Of a stretch of DNA of 64,000 nucleotides, positions 10,676-23,550 are shown piece after piece. Source of the stretch: Coenobita brevimanus (lineage: Eukaryota > Arthropoda > Malacostraca > Decapoda > Coenobitidae); contig CM064632.1 of NCBI GenBank assembly GCA_032717465.1, forward strand, positions 24,504,101-24,568,100, in the 5' to 3' direction. The notes under the pieces are model-generated. The model was not told the DNA's origin, searched no databases, and worked only from the letters and a program-made list of their open reading frames with translations. The position numbers and the translations under genes were made by a program. Within the stretch, counting starts at the first letter, position 1, and every line of letters begins with the position of its first letter.

Positions 10676-10860
10676 TAACTTGGCCTAAAGCTGTCATCTC
10701 TACATTTTGAGTGCTAAGTTGTATGACTAGATTAATATCAGAATATGATGTTAGCCATAAAAAAAGTGGTATGGAAAGATGTAGAGGCATTGCATCGTCA
10801 TTTTCTGATAATGAGGTATGGGAATATGCAACAATGAGACGAAAATCTGGACCAGGTTAG
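10676..10860 (+). mobile_element. MITE-like family B, copy 1
   Basis: A 185-bp repeat begins TAACTTGGCCTAAA and ends GGACCAGGTTA, so the ends form short imperfect inverted repeats. Internal landmarks shared by all copies are a CATCTCTACATTTTGA-like block, GATGYTAGYCA followed by AAGTGSTATGGAAAG, and GACGAAAATCTGGACC near the right end. It is non-coding. I infer a non-autonomous DNA transposon, but no partner transposase is visible. Confidence 0.65.
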
Positions 10861-11369
10861 TGTAAAAGACCTGTAGTTCTTATTTCATTCTTGCTGTCTG
10901 TACACAAGTTTATTCAACCCAAGAAGACCCATCGCAACAGCAGAATGAATATAATCTCTCCAATTTAAAAACTGTCTTAAGCTGAGTAGTGATAAATGGG
11001 GGAAAAAAGAATAAGCTGAAATAAGACAACAGTGCACTAAAAGACTTAATCTTAGCACTGCGCTGACGTCTTTTCTGTTTAGTTCTTGATGTCATTGGAT
11101 AATTTTAATCAACCGAGATATTTTTTTGCCCTGAACAGGATATTGTGTAGCCTTTATTTACCCTTTCAATACCAGACGTGACCATTAAGTTGAATAAAAT
11201 CACTTACAGCTAGCAAGGGTTATAAAAAGTCATTGTTTTGGTGGATTAACACTCTGGTTCCTATAAAGCATTTTCGGTTATATTACATGGCGTTGTCTGC
11301 AATAAAATACTAGAGTTTCTCCGAGTATGACCAGGTTAATGATACCAGAATTATCACTCAGGACCGGGA

Positions 11370-11655
11370 CACACAAACGCACATACGACCAAATCCCTGT
11401 CGTAACTCAGGTGTTGATTTACAGGAGGGGCAAGGAGTCTGTCGAGTCTTCCACTGGGTCATGCCCTAACTTTGTATCTTAGTTATGAGACGAAAATTAC
11501 TGCAGGATTAATTCTGTTTTCTGCATGAAGATCAGGGAATGGAGTGCAAAGTAAGCTCTTGTTTAGTTCGTCTTATAAAAAAAACTTCGAAACTTACGGC
11601 AGGCAATCGATGGTGGAAATGTTTCAGAACCCCGCCTCAGAGTCTCATGAACTAC
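11370..11655 (+). repeat. dispersed repeat family C copy
   Basis: Contains CCCTGTCGTAACTCAG, an AGGAGGGGCAAGGAGTC block, GAGTCTTCCACTG, CTTACGGCAGGCAATCG and a terminal GGTGGAAATGTTTCAGAA segment in the same order as the 7.9-kb copy. Confidence 0.5.
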
Positions 11656-11699
11656 TCTCAAGTAAATATAGTAGTTTGTTGTTAGCTGGAATATAATAT

Positions 11700-11703
<4 letters not shown>

Positions 11704-11734
<31 letters not shown>
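11704..11734 (+). repeat. (GA)n microsatellite
   Basis: Pure GA run. Confidence 0.95.
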
Positions 11735-11736
<2 letters not shown>

Positions 11737-11868
11737 CAGCTCTCAGTGGCGCTCATTAATATTTTTTCCTCTTGATTTATGGTCAAGCGGTGATGAGCCT
11801 CAGTATTTCCGGTCAGTTTATGAGGAGGCGGAAATTAAAAGCGGAGAAGAGGCACCAGTGGCATCCAT

Positions 11869-11870
<2 letters not shown>

Positions 11871-11965
<95 letters not shown>

Positions 11966-11994
11966 CAGACAGACAGACAGACAGACAGAGACAG
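11871..11994 (+). repeat. compound (TG)n(ACAG)n microsatellite
   Basis: TG runs to 11964, then about seven ACAG units. The same TG-to-ACAG/AGAC junction type recurs at 24.67 kb. Confidence 0.95.
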
Positions 11995-12662
<668 letters not shown>

Positions 12663-12837
12663 TTGTGCCTGTGTGAGCCTGTGCGTATATGCTGAACGTT
12701 CATCACCCTCCCGCTTAAAATATGGTACCATCTACTTTTATCTTTATAATACAAGTAGAAATACGCGTAACATTTTTTTCTTTTTACTTTCCCGAGTACT
12801 TGATTGAGCATTGATATAAAACGCACACACGCGTATG

Positions 12838-12890
<53 letters not shown>
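12838..12890 (+). repeat. (CA)n microsatellite
   Basis: Pure CA run about 180 bases after the TG tract, so the two are complementary and could pair. Confidence 0.95.
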
Positions 12891-12894
<4 letters not shown>

Positions 12895-13433
12895 TTTTTA
12901 CTTCTCTCTCAACCCTATTTACATTCAATTTCTCTATTCCCTATGTGCCTATCTATTTCCCAACACATCATCCTGGATGAAATGCCCTCGACAAAGACCC
13001 TCTGAGCATTAGTATTCACATTCAGAAACGACCACGTCTCCCACGACACACCAGTCTGTTCAATCGACCATACAAATAATGTCAAGTGGATTCTATCAAT
13101 ATGATGTCTTAACTTTCCCACGGCCAAGACAACTTTGCTATTATTTTCCACTTAATACTCGACGATTTTACTCAGCAAAGAGTAAGTTATAGCAGCCTCA
13201 GTGTTGAATTCCTCACTTTATTTTCGTATACGGCACGGTATTATTGACTCGTAAGTTGTTGAGGAAACCTATGTTGATATAAAAAAGGCATTACACATGG
13301 CAGCTGGGTATATTCATCTCTGGAAAGACATCTTGTAGTGAAGTCGATGATGATTACAACTATCTCTTTCAGTGTGATCTCACCAAATCTGAAAAAACAA
13401 AAATGTCTGACGGTAGCTGGTACTCATTTCACT

Positions 13434-13620
13434 TCAACTTGGCCCAGATTTTCGTCCTTTTGCAGTTCCTATCACGTAGTTGAATGGGCAAAGTCAGATT
13501 ATGTTGTGGCTCTACATCCTTTCCACAGCACATCTTCGTGATTAGCATCATATTACTGTGCTAATCTAATGCAACAACTCAGCATTTAAGATGGACAGAT
13601 GGAGATTTTAGGCCAACTTA
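13434..13620 (-). mobile_element. MITE-like family B, copy 2 (inverted)
   Basis: This is a full-length family B copy in reverse orientation. The left edge reads CAACTTGGCCCAGATTTTCG, the reverse complement of the family's right end, and the right edge TTTTAGGCCAACTTA is the reverse complement of its left end. All internal blocks are present in mirrored order. Confidence 0.7.
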
Positions 13621-13754
13621 GAGTGAAGGAAGTAGAGTGTATAATGTACTTAGGACGTTCATCCTGGGATTTGGAAGATGGATCACACAAACCAGTTACA
13701 AGATGTCTTCCTACAGCTGAACAAATCGTCCCAAGGTAGCAAAAGTATAACACA

Positions 13755-13905
13755 ATTACGCCTGGTGGTCTGGTGGTTAGAATGCCCCAGTGGGAAAGAC
13801 GGTAAGAGGAGGTTCGATCCTCAAGTGATGACGGAAGGTGTTCGATCAGTGAATGCCATCAAGGGAATAGGATGGTCGTCTACCTTTGAGGGTACTGGAC
13901 ACTGA
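13755..13905 (+). repeat. tRNA-derived SINE (A-box and B-box)
   Basis: TGGTCTGGTGGTTAGAATG at about 13764-13783 matches a tRNA A-box region, and GGTTCGATCCT at 13811-13821 matches the B-box. The spacing is roughly 40 bases, so this looks like a pol III promoter of a tRNA-derived SINE head rather than a functional tRNA, because no acceptor stem closes. The following ~85 bases would be the SINE body. This is the only copy I see in the window. Confidence 0.55.
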
Positions 13906-14084
13906 TACTTTAGAGAATTTCTTAAACTGGAGGGGTTAAATAAAGCCTTCATTAACGCCTTCACTCCTAGAGACTGTCCTAATCTCAATCACCTTTGTGT
14001 TAGAATAGTATGAGGTGATAGCATGCTAAAGTGCTTTAATATACTGTACTGTGATGACCTAGACCATCTATACTTGTTGTACGC

Positions 14085-14270
14085 TAACTTGGCCAGAAAT
14101 CGCCATCTCTCCATCTTTAATGCTGAAACATAACAAGAACTTAAGACTAGAATTACGACGCTAGTAACGAAGAAGTGCTATGCGAAGGATGTTGAGCCGA
14201 AGTACTGTCTTTTTATGCCACTGACCTAAGTGATATGAGCCACAGAAGAACAACATTTGGGGCAAAGTTA
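14085..14270 (+). mobile_element. MITE-like family B, copy 3
   Basis: Begins TAACTTGGCCAGAAATCGCC and ends GGCAAAGTTA. It shares the internal ACGAAGAAGTGCTATGCGAA and GAGCCGAAGTACTGTCTTTT blocks with other copies. Confidence 0.65.
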
Positions 14271-14316
14271 GTAGTGAAAAACCTATAACAATTACCTCAC
14301 AGTGGAGATTGCTGGA

Positions 14317-14337
14317 ATGATGATGATGACGATAAGA

Positions 14338-14379
<42 letters not shown>

Positions 14380-14544
14380 ATGATAATGAGGTTAAGACTG
14401 ATGATGATGATGATGATGATGATGATAATGATGATGATGATGATGATGATAATGACGATGATGATGATGAGGAGGAGGAGGAGGAGAAGCAGGAAGAGGA
14501 GGAGGAGGAGGAGAATAACAATTATGATGATGATAAGGATAATA

Positions 14545-14617
<73 letters not shown>

Positions 14618-14757
14618 GGAGGAGGAGGAGGAGGAGGAGGAGAAGGAGAAGGAGGAGGAAGAGGAGGAGAAAAATGATGATGATGCGAATGAGAAAAATG
14701 GTGATTATGGTGATGATGATGATGATGATAACGACGATATTATTGATGATCTCTGTA
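14317..14757 (+). repeat. GAT/CTG/GAG trinucleotide mosaic
   Basis: About 440 bases of trinucleotide arrays: ten CTG at 14341-14370, several GAT arrays including one of more than twenty units at about 14547-14616, and GAG arrays near 14470 and 14620. The phase is mostly kept, so every frame is open for long distances (Met, Asp, Ile, Ser or Arg homopolymers). I do not regard these as genes. Confidence 0.95.
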
Positions 14758-15069
14758 AATACCAAGCATAAAATAGAGAATAGCGTCGTCGATGAGGAGG
14801 TATAAATATAATCGTCTGGAAGAGGCAAGAATTGAAATAGAACATGCTTGGTGAATTAAATCGTTTGGAGACCGAACAAATATAATAAAAAAGTCACTGA
14901 ACTGAAAGTTATAGTGAAAGAGGACCAGAAGGGTTCATGACACCTCTTCCGTAGCGTTTTATTTTATATATTACACCTTAACATTCTTAGTGTATTTTTA
15001 TCGCTCTCACATGGACACAGTTTCCCGAAATAAACAAACTAACTTACAAACTACCTTACCATGAATCTT

Positions 15070-15296
15070 CTGCCGTGTCTATGTTTTATTTCGCAGGATG
15101 AAGGAGAGTGAAAAATATACGTGCATTTCCTGTTGTTCTTGGGAATAGAAGAGTTACGAAGAAAATTATCGTGAGTTATATGATCTACTTTACAGGATGG
15201 ACAAGGAAAAGAGGGAGTAGAAACTTCTCAAGTCTCAAGTTCATCCTACAAAAACAAATATTAAGTAGGGAAATGATTGTAAATGTTTGAGAATCT
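15070..15296 (+). repeat. dispersed repeat family C, dimeric copy
   Basis: Two units with TTTCGCAGGATGAAGGAGA near 15090 and TTTACAGGATGGACAAGGAA near 15190, separated by GAGTTACGAAGAAAATT. A poly(A) run follows at 15305-15328. Confidence 0.45.
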
Positions 15297-15429
15297 TACA
15301 CCTCAAAAAAAAAAAAAAAAAAAAAAAACTCTTGAACTAAAATAAACAGAAAACTAAAGTAATGGGAATAAAGGTGTTAATAATGACTCTACATAAGAAC
15401 ACAGCAAAACAGAAGGCCAGACAGAAAGC

Positions 15430-17125
15430 ACCTCCATACCTGACACGCATCGAAACCATACTTGACACGCACTGACACCATACTTGACACGCACTGACAC
15501 CACACTTGACACGCGTTGACACCACACTTGACATGCGCTGACACCACACTTGACACGTATTGACACCACACTTGACATGCGCTGACACCACACTTGACAC
15601 ACACTGACACCACACTTGACAAGCATTGACACCATACTTTACAAGCATTGACACCACACTTGACACGGACTGACATCACACTTGACACGCACTGACACCA
15701 CACCTGACAAGCACTGACACCACAATTGACAAGCATTGACACCACACCTGACACGCACAGACACCACATATGACGAGCACTGACACCACACTTGACAAGC
15801 AATGACACCACACTTGACACGCATTGACACCACACTTGGCACGCACTGACACCACACTTGACACGCATTGACACCACACTTGACACGCATTGACACCACA
15901 CTTGACAAGCAATGACACCACACTTGACACGCATTGACACCACACTTGACACACATTTACCCCACACTTGACGCGCACAAACACCACACTTGACACACAT
16001 TTACCCCACACTTGACGCGCACTAACACCACACTTGACACGCACTGACACCACACTTGACAAGCACTGACACCACACTTGACACGCATTGACATTCATTG
16101 ACACCACACTTTATACGCACTGACACCACACTTGACACGCATTGACACCACACTTGACACGCACTGACACCACACTTGACACACATTGACAACACACCTG
16201 ACACGCACTGACACCACACTTGACACGCACTGACACCACACTTGACACGCGTTGACAACACACTTGACACGCATTGACACCATACTTGACACGCATTGAC
16301 ATCACACTTGACACGCGTTGACAACACACTTGACACACATTGACACCATACTTGACACGCATTGACATTACACTTGACACACATTTACACCACACTTGAC
16401 ACACATTGACACCACACTTGACACGCACTGACACCACACTTGACATACATTTACCCCACACTTGACACGCATTTACCCCACACTTGACACGCACTTACAC
16501 CACAATAGACACGCATTGACATTCACGCATTGACACCACACTTGACACGCACTGACACCACATTTGACACGCATTGACACCACACTTGACACACACTGAC
16601 ACCACAATTGACATCCTCTGACACCACCCTCGACACTCTTTGACATCACACTTGACACACCTTTACACCACACTTGACACTCTGACACCACACTTGACAC
16701 GCACTGACACCACACTTGACACACATTTACACCACATTTGACACGCACTGATACCACACTTGACACACATTTACCCCACACTTGACACGCACTGACACCA
16801 CACTTAACACACATTTACCCCACATTTCTCACGCATTGACACCACACTTGACACGTATTGACACCACACTTGACACGCACTGACACCACACTTGACACGC
16901 ACTGACACCACACTTGACACGCACTGACACCATACTCGACACGCATTGACATCACACTTGACACGCATTGGCACCACACTTGACACGCACTGACACCACA
17001 CCTGACACGCAGATACCACACTTGACACGCAGACACCACGCCTGACACGCATTGGCACCACACTTGACACGCACTGACACCATACTTGACACGCACTTAC
17101 ACCACAATTGACACGCACATACACA
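15430..17125 (+). repeat. 22-bp minisatellite, about 1.7 kb
   Basis: About 75 tandem copies of a 22-base unit made of two related 11-base halves, TTGACACGCAC and TGACACCACAC. Variants include CATT for CACT, TTTACCCCACAC, and single-base changes. The unit lacks stop codons in the minus-strand frames, which creates several overlapping frames of more than 100 codons with a 22-residue period rich in Cys, Val and Ser. They reflect the repeat and not selection. Confidence 0.95.
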
Positions 17126-17305
17126 CCCTGATAGACAAGGGCTTATCATTATATCCCTAACCATTAGTTGTCCACGACCTAATCACACCTGGGTCAAGTG
17201 CTGCTCTCTCTCTCTCTCCTCTCTCTCTCTCATCTATAACAATATACTTCACGTCATTTCACAGTCATATTCTGTTTTATGTCATTACTTTTAATTCCTT
17301 AGGTA
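17126..17305. other. spacer with (CT)n
   Basis: A short interrupted CT run lies at 17200-17232; otherwise nothing is recognised. Confidence 0.6.
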
Positions 17306-17516
17306 TATTCTCGTCGGTTAAGGAAGCTCCCTGACACCTCTTCCTTAGCGATTCATTTTTGGATATGGCTGGTTAATATCCTTCTGTACGTTATTTATGC
17401 AGAGTATGACGATAATGGAAGCATCTGCGTAACGCAGAAAAGGGCTGTAAGGTGTAACAGACAAAACAAATCGCTTAGGAAAAGGTGTTAGGGAGCTTCC
17501 TCAATCTACGAGAATA
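17306..17516 (+). mobile_element. MITE-like family A, copy 1 (best example)
   Basis: A 211-bp element with terminal inverted repeats of about 45 bases. The left end reads TATTCTCGTCGGTTAAGGAA then GCTCCCTGACACCTCTTCC. The right end is its near-perfect reverse complement, finishing CTACGAGAATA. TA at both extreme ends is compatible with a TA target-site duplication, as made by Tc1/mariner-type transposases. It is non-coding; the mobilising transposase is not identified. Confidence 0.8.
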
Positions 17517-17919
17517 CAAGCCCTTTATGCTTCATTCTCGTTACCTCCATACAATCTTACTCATCTCTGCAGCAAAATTTTCGAGCCAGAAGTGCTGAAA
17601 ACAATACACACTAATCCCTTCACTACCTGCACTCTCCTCTGGTAAACAGAATCGTCTTTTAGGATCAAATATATGTCAGAAAAGGTCATTGCTGTGCCGA
17701 GGGTATTGATGTAATTATGTACAACTCCATTACGGTTCGCATAAGTAATGTTTAAGATGTTACTATGATGTTATGGACAAAATTAGTCTATGGAAGTCTT
17801 AAAGAAATTCCCTATACCAAATAATTCATAACATTACGATCAGCACTCTCTCGTATCTCTCATTTTTATTTGTAGGAAGAGGAAACATGATAACTTAAGT
17901 TTCTGCATTGACCAATTTC
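17517..17919. other. unannotated spacer
   Basis: No gene. The end near 17840-17890 (TTTGTAGGAAGAGGAAAC) may be a remnant of repeat family C. Confidence 0.4.
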
Positions 17920-17975
17920 ATTAATAATAATAATAATAATAAAGATAATAATAATAATGTCAAGAAGCAGAAGCA

Positions 17976-18008
<33 letters not shown>

Positions 18009-18130
18009 AGACGGAAGAAGAAGAAAGATGAAAGAAGAAGAAAGGAGAAGTAAGAAAGAAAGAAAGAAAGAAAGAAAGAATGAATGAAGAAGAAGAAGAA
18101 GCAAAAGAAAAACGAAAAAGACAAAGAAAG
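17920..18130 (+). repeat. (AAT)n then AAG/AAAG purine tract
   Basis: AAT units at 17924-17960 are followed by about 150 bases of AAG, GAAA and GAAGAA purine repeats. It is purine-only for long stretches. Confidence 0.9.
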
Positions 18131-18164
18131 GAAAAGAAAAGAGGAAGAGTATCTAAATATCTTT

Positions 18165-18265
18165 CCTCTCGTAACTGGGATGAGTTTGTCTGTAGAAAGA
18201 ACAACAAACCAGGAGAGCTACAATACCCCGTTGTGCTTCCTACCAAAACAAAGCTGAGTTACGAG
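18165..18265 (+). repeat. family C fragment
   Basis: CTCTCGTAACTGGGATGAG, CTTCCTACCAAAACAAAGC and GAGTTACGAGAAG blocks match family C order. The copy is interrupted by the purine tract on its left. Confidence 0.35.
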
Positions 18266-18614
18266 AAGTATTTCATCATAAGTGTCTTCGTGCATCTCAA
18301 CTCTGATCTTGTCCTATGCTTCGCCAGTAGAAAATGGTGTTCGGCAAAACTGGGGAAATGATTTTGTCTTTTACTGTCAATAACTATCATCTCTATAAGT
18401 CTTCATGTGATCCACTGCATGACCTGATCTTTTAAAAACAAAGAGGGAGAGTGACAACCAGAATTAACCTTCTCATGCTAACCAAGTACGATTTAGGACG
18501 AGGTGCCAAACAACATGGAGGTTATAGGCAGCGGGGATTTGGTAAATGGACACTTATCAGTATTCGAATCAGCAACGGCAAATCCTATAATGTAAAATTT
18601 GCCTTTAAGCCCCT
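18266..18614. other. unannotated spacer
   Basis: No feature recognised. Confidence 0.5.
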
Positions 18615-19125
18615 GCATCTCCCGTCCCCTCTCCCCTACCGCTTCCCCCTCCCTCTCCCTCCTCTCCCTTCCCTTCCCCGTGCATCTTCACTCCTTGACC
18701 CCTTCATCCTTCCCCCCTGACTCCCTATTTCCCTCCCTCTACCTTCCTTTTTCCTCCCTCTACCTTCTTTTTTCCTCCATACTACCTTTCCCTTCCCTCT
18801 CCTTTGCCTCTTTCTCCCTTTCCTCTTTCTTCCCCCACCCCTGCCTCTTCCCCCTCTGCCCCTTCCCATTTACCTCATCGAACCTTCCCTTGCCTCTTCC
18901 TCCATCCCCAACCCTGGCTTCTGTCCGTCCCCTGCCTCTCCCACGCCCATTTCTGCCTGTCTCCTGCCTCTTCCCAACCTATTTCTCCCTCCCTCCTACC
19001 TCTCTCCATCCCTGCCTCTCGCCCTCCCTTCTTCCTATCCCTCTCTCTCCCCACACCCGCTCTTCCTGTTTCCTTCCCTTTCCCCCTGTCCCTCTCCCCT
19101 CCCCCCTCCTCCCCGCTGACACTGT
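18615..19125 (+). repeat. pyrimidine-rich low-complexity tract
   Basis: About 500 bases of CCCTCCC, CTTCC and CTCCCT variants, almost free of purines. Open Ser/Pro/Leu-rich frames here are compositional. Confidence 0.9.
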
Positions 19126-19955
<830 letters not shown>

Positions 19956-20142
19956 AACAAAACTCAAGTAAATTTTACCGTTCTGAGCCAAACTTGGTGG
20001 AAACATTTGAGTAGCGTATCTGAGTAGCATATTCAGCTGAGTATAGGAGCCTGACAATGCTACTACGGGAACCACCTATCCTCAGGGTCGAATTGTGCCA
20101 AAATCTATCCCATCTAACGCCAGACGATTTTATTCAACTGGC

Positions 20143-20228
20143 AGTGAGTCATAGAAGCCTAACAGTGAGTCATAGCAGCCTGAAAGTGAGTCATAGCAGC
20201 CTGAAAGTGAGTCATAGCAGCCTGCATG
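20143..20228 (+). repeat. 21-bp tandem repeat with four AP-1-like sites
   Basis: Four units of 21 bases, each containing TGAGTCATAGCAGCCTG or a close variant. TGAGTCA lies at 20145, 20166, 20187 and 20208, exactly 21 bases apart. TGAGTCA is the canonical AP-1 (bZIP) binding consensus; whether it is bound here is unknown. Confidence 0.9.
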
Positions 20229-21889
20229 TAAATCCTGACACTGAACCAATGTCATTATGTATACAACTGAATGTGGATCAGTCGTATACATAATGACACT
20301 GTGTCACTGTTGTAACAAGAGGTCGGAATATTTTCGTTAAAGCAGAGAGTTTTTTTATTCGTCACAGCCGATCCCTGATAAGTTTCCGTAACGCAATAAT
20401 GACAGGAACATAAACGTTACGGGTACGTGTTTATAATGTAAGGCTTAAAATGTTACGTTAATATGAATTACTGGACAGCCAAAACCACGCATAACCTGTG
20501 TTAACGATAAACAACCGTATAATCTTGTAACACATGGTCCAACTTGTAATGCTTAAGTTATGTAACCGCTTACAACAGGATGAAATGGCAGGTATACCGA
20601 AATATTGTATGTTATTGATTTGTTGGTGCTTAATACAGAGGTGTATGCTAATATAATATAATCAATACCTGACGGATCATTTCAACATTATATTAGTTTA
20701 TGCTGGTTAACAAAGGATGGGAGTGGGGGACGAGAGGGCAAGAGAGGCGTGTGGTGCAGACATGAATCCAGAGAGAAGGGTGGTGGAGGTGGGAGTGAGA
20801 ATGGCTGTGAAAAGACATCATATCTTTCAACAGATGTTGTTAAACATACCATATTTATATGCAACATTATAATATAGGACGTATGTATAATTAACAATAC
20901 ATTGCAGGTCTTCTTTCACTTTCGTGCCTTTCTCATATCCTCAGATACCAGCGCAGTATTACACATTAAATGCCTTTATATACTCACCCCTACTTTTATA
21001 TATGTGTCAATGTGTATACATATATATTTTTTTGCCTTAATGACCAGGGGCTCCGGCCTCAATGGTCGATAGGGGAAAAAAAAAAAAAAAAAAAACTACT
21101 GGTTCTCATTGTCTATATGGGCAATACTGGCATACTGCAACAACATCAGCTTTGGCCGTTCCACAATTATCCATCAAGTTTACACTGGGGTTGGGGTAGG
21201 GGCGGGGGGTGAGGGGTGTTCGATCGCCCGGCCGACACTGGCCACGACTCCTGATATTATGGGGAAGGGGGGGGAATCAGTGCTTTCGAGTGTACCTGGC
21301 AATATGGTAGTCAATAAGCACTTCACGGTAAAGGAGCAGTTACTCTAGACGTAATGGTTATGAAATTATCGGCAAATGTCTTCAAGCAAATGACGCAAAA
21401 CACTTTCATTTACACAGTTGCCAATATATGGAACAAATGGCCAAGGAATGTGGTAGACTGCAATGCGATCATAAGATGTAAAGTGTCTTGGATAAGTACC
21501 TCGCTTCAAATCCACAGCTGAACAGGTTAATAGTTGAATAATACGAAAACATGACTAATTAACTTTCCGCTCACTCATATCACGGAGAATATAGCAACAG
21601 CTCACCGCTGTCATGAAATAACGTCACAGTTCCATTAGAGTTTAATACACTGTTGATTTTATTTTTGTTTTCAAACTTCCTTATGAAATTTGCACTGTAG
21701 GTTTTCTATCCTGCATGATGGTTCTTCTCATTTTTTCCTGCCAAATTCAACTGGAGGGTTTGGCAGGCGGGGCGGGGGGGGGGAGGAGACTTTTTGCCTT
21801 GCTATCCTGATCTTCAACTCATAAGCAGGTATCTTAGTTACAGTCTTCTCCAAAACAAACAGCCTCGAAAGGACCATTGGATCTGTCGC
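20229..21889. other. unannotated AT-rich spacer
   Basis: No gene is visible. It contains a poly(A) run at 21076-21094, a G-rich segment at 21186-21275 and a poly(G) run near 21772-21782. Open frames are short and have no recognisable motif. Confidence 0.5.
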
Positions 21890-22462
21890 CATTTGCTTTC
21901 GCCCTTTGTACTTACTTCCTTCGTATTCGTCCTATCTTTAGCTTCCCTCCTTACTTTCCTCCTCCCATATTCATCGTTCTCCACTTACCTTCATCTTCCT
22001 CCACCTCCTCCTTCTATGTTCATTTTCCTCCTACATTCTCCAACATCCATATCCCTCTTAATCTTCCTCCTCCCTCATCTTCCTTCTCCCCTCCTCCTCC
22101 TCTTCATATTCCTCCTCCCCTCCACCTCCTCCTCCTCCCCCAATCTATCTTCCTCATCCTCATTTTCCCTCTTCCTCATCCTCCTCTTATCTTCCTCTTC
22201 CTTGTCATTTCTTTTACACTTTATTTCATATCTTCTCCTCTGTCTTCAACTTTTTCCTCTTCCTCTTCCGTCTTTCGTCTTCCCAATCTTCCCTTTCCTC
22301 ATCTTACTACTCCCTTCTTCCTCATCTTCCTCCTCCTTCCTCTTATTCCTCTTCCTCCTCCCTTCTTCCACTTCCTGGCCTCTTCTCCCTCGGGATACTG
22401 TATGTCAATCTCTTTATTTTCACCTTGAGTCTCTCACCTATTCTCTCTCTCTCTCTCTCTCA
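21890..22462 (+). repeat. CTTCCTCC pyrimidine tract
   Basis: About 500 bases of TCCTCC/TTCCTC repeats ending in a (TC)n run at 22442-22462. Leu/Ser/Pro-rich frames are compositional. Confidence 0.9.
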
Positions 22463-22619
22463 GAATGTCTACATTAAGAGAAACATCCAGGAGTAATTTT
22501 CTTAAGCTTCCACAATAGCTGGTCATGTCTGCCCCCTAGAGGGGTGATTTTTCTTTTTTGTTTTTCTCAGCGTCTGGGAGTATACCAAGAGTTGATGGAG
22601 CATTCCCACTGAGTACGAC

Positions 22620-22862
22620 TGATAGATAGATAGACAGATATAGACAGACAGACTGATTGATACGTGGATGTATATATAGACACACATACATACAGATAAC
22701 AGATTGATAGACAGAAAGATTTGGATAGATAGATCGATACAGACAAGTATATACAGAGAACAGAGATCGATAAATATAGATAGATAGAGATAAACATACT
22801 GAATATACAGACATGTACAAACATATATACATACGAAGGGAAGCAGACAGATAAAGATACAA
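22620..22862 (+). repeat. degenerate GATA/GACA repeat
   Basis: A decayed tetranucleotide tract of GATA, GACA and ACAT units. Confidence 0.85.
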
Positions 22863-22927
22863 TTTAATATACTATAATTCTCGGTTACCATGATTTAACG
22901 TGTTTCTTTTGGTCTTCGTCCTGCTAG

Positions 22928-23039
<112 letters not shown>

Positions 23040-23145
23040 TACATTATACATGCGGTACATACATACATACATATATATATCCTTCGATGACGTATACTTT
23101 AATACATACTAGACTCAGACGAAGGTATTCAGCTTAATACCTCAG

Positions 23146-23355
23146 CATTCTCTTCGTTTAAGGAAACTCCCTAAAACTTTTTCCTAAGCGAATCATTTTT
23201 CTTATTACACCTTACTGTCCTCCTCCGTGTTACACAAACGATTCTATCATCGCCTCACTTTGCATAGGTAACTTGCAAAAGGATATTAACCAGCCATAAC
23301 CAAAAATAAATCTCTAAGGAAAGGCACTGGGGAGCGTCCTTAACCGACGAGAATA
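23146..23355 (+). mobile_element. MITE-like family A, copy 2
   Basis: A 210-bp copy. The left terminal repeat begins CATTCTCTTCGTTTAAGGAA and the right one ends CCGACGAGAATA. The internal part (TTATTACACCTTACTGTCC) resembles the 49.2-kb copy more than the 17.3-kb copy, so at least two subfamilies exist. Confidence 0.75.
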
Positions 23356-23550
23356 CTGGTCATGTAGTCCCAGGGCTCCTCGGGGCTGTATCTAACCCTG
23401 CCAGTTCGAAAAGTCAATAAGGTTAAAAGATCAGAAAAAACAAAACAGAAAAATATGTCACCGGATTAAAAACAATATTTGTCTAACGTTTATACTATTT
23501 TTTATTTTCATTTTTTGAGTCTCCTACTCAATCCATTGAATATTCCTCGT
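23356..23550. other. spacer
   Basis: Nothing recognised. Confidence 0.4.

Noticed and set aside
14292..14828. Ile-, Ser- or Met-rich frames of 74-178 codons
   Set aside because: Translation of GAT/GAG/CTG trinucleotide arrays; no non-repetitive domain.
15430..17125. Repeated TTGACA resembling bacterial -35 boxes
   Set aside because: The window is eukaryotic and the motif is part of the minisatellite unit.
15337..17164. Overlapping Cys/Val-rich frames of 65-200 codons
   Set aside because: They are produced by the stop-free 22-bp minisatellite; overlapping frames encode the same periodic peptide in different phases.
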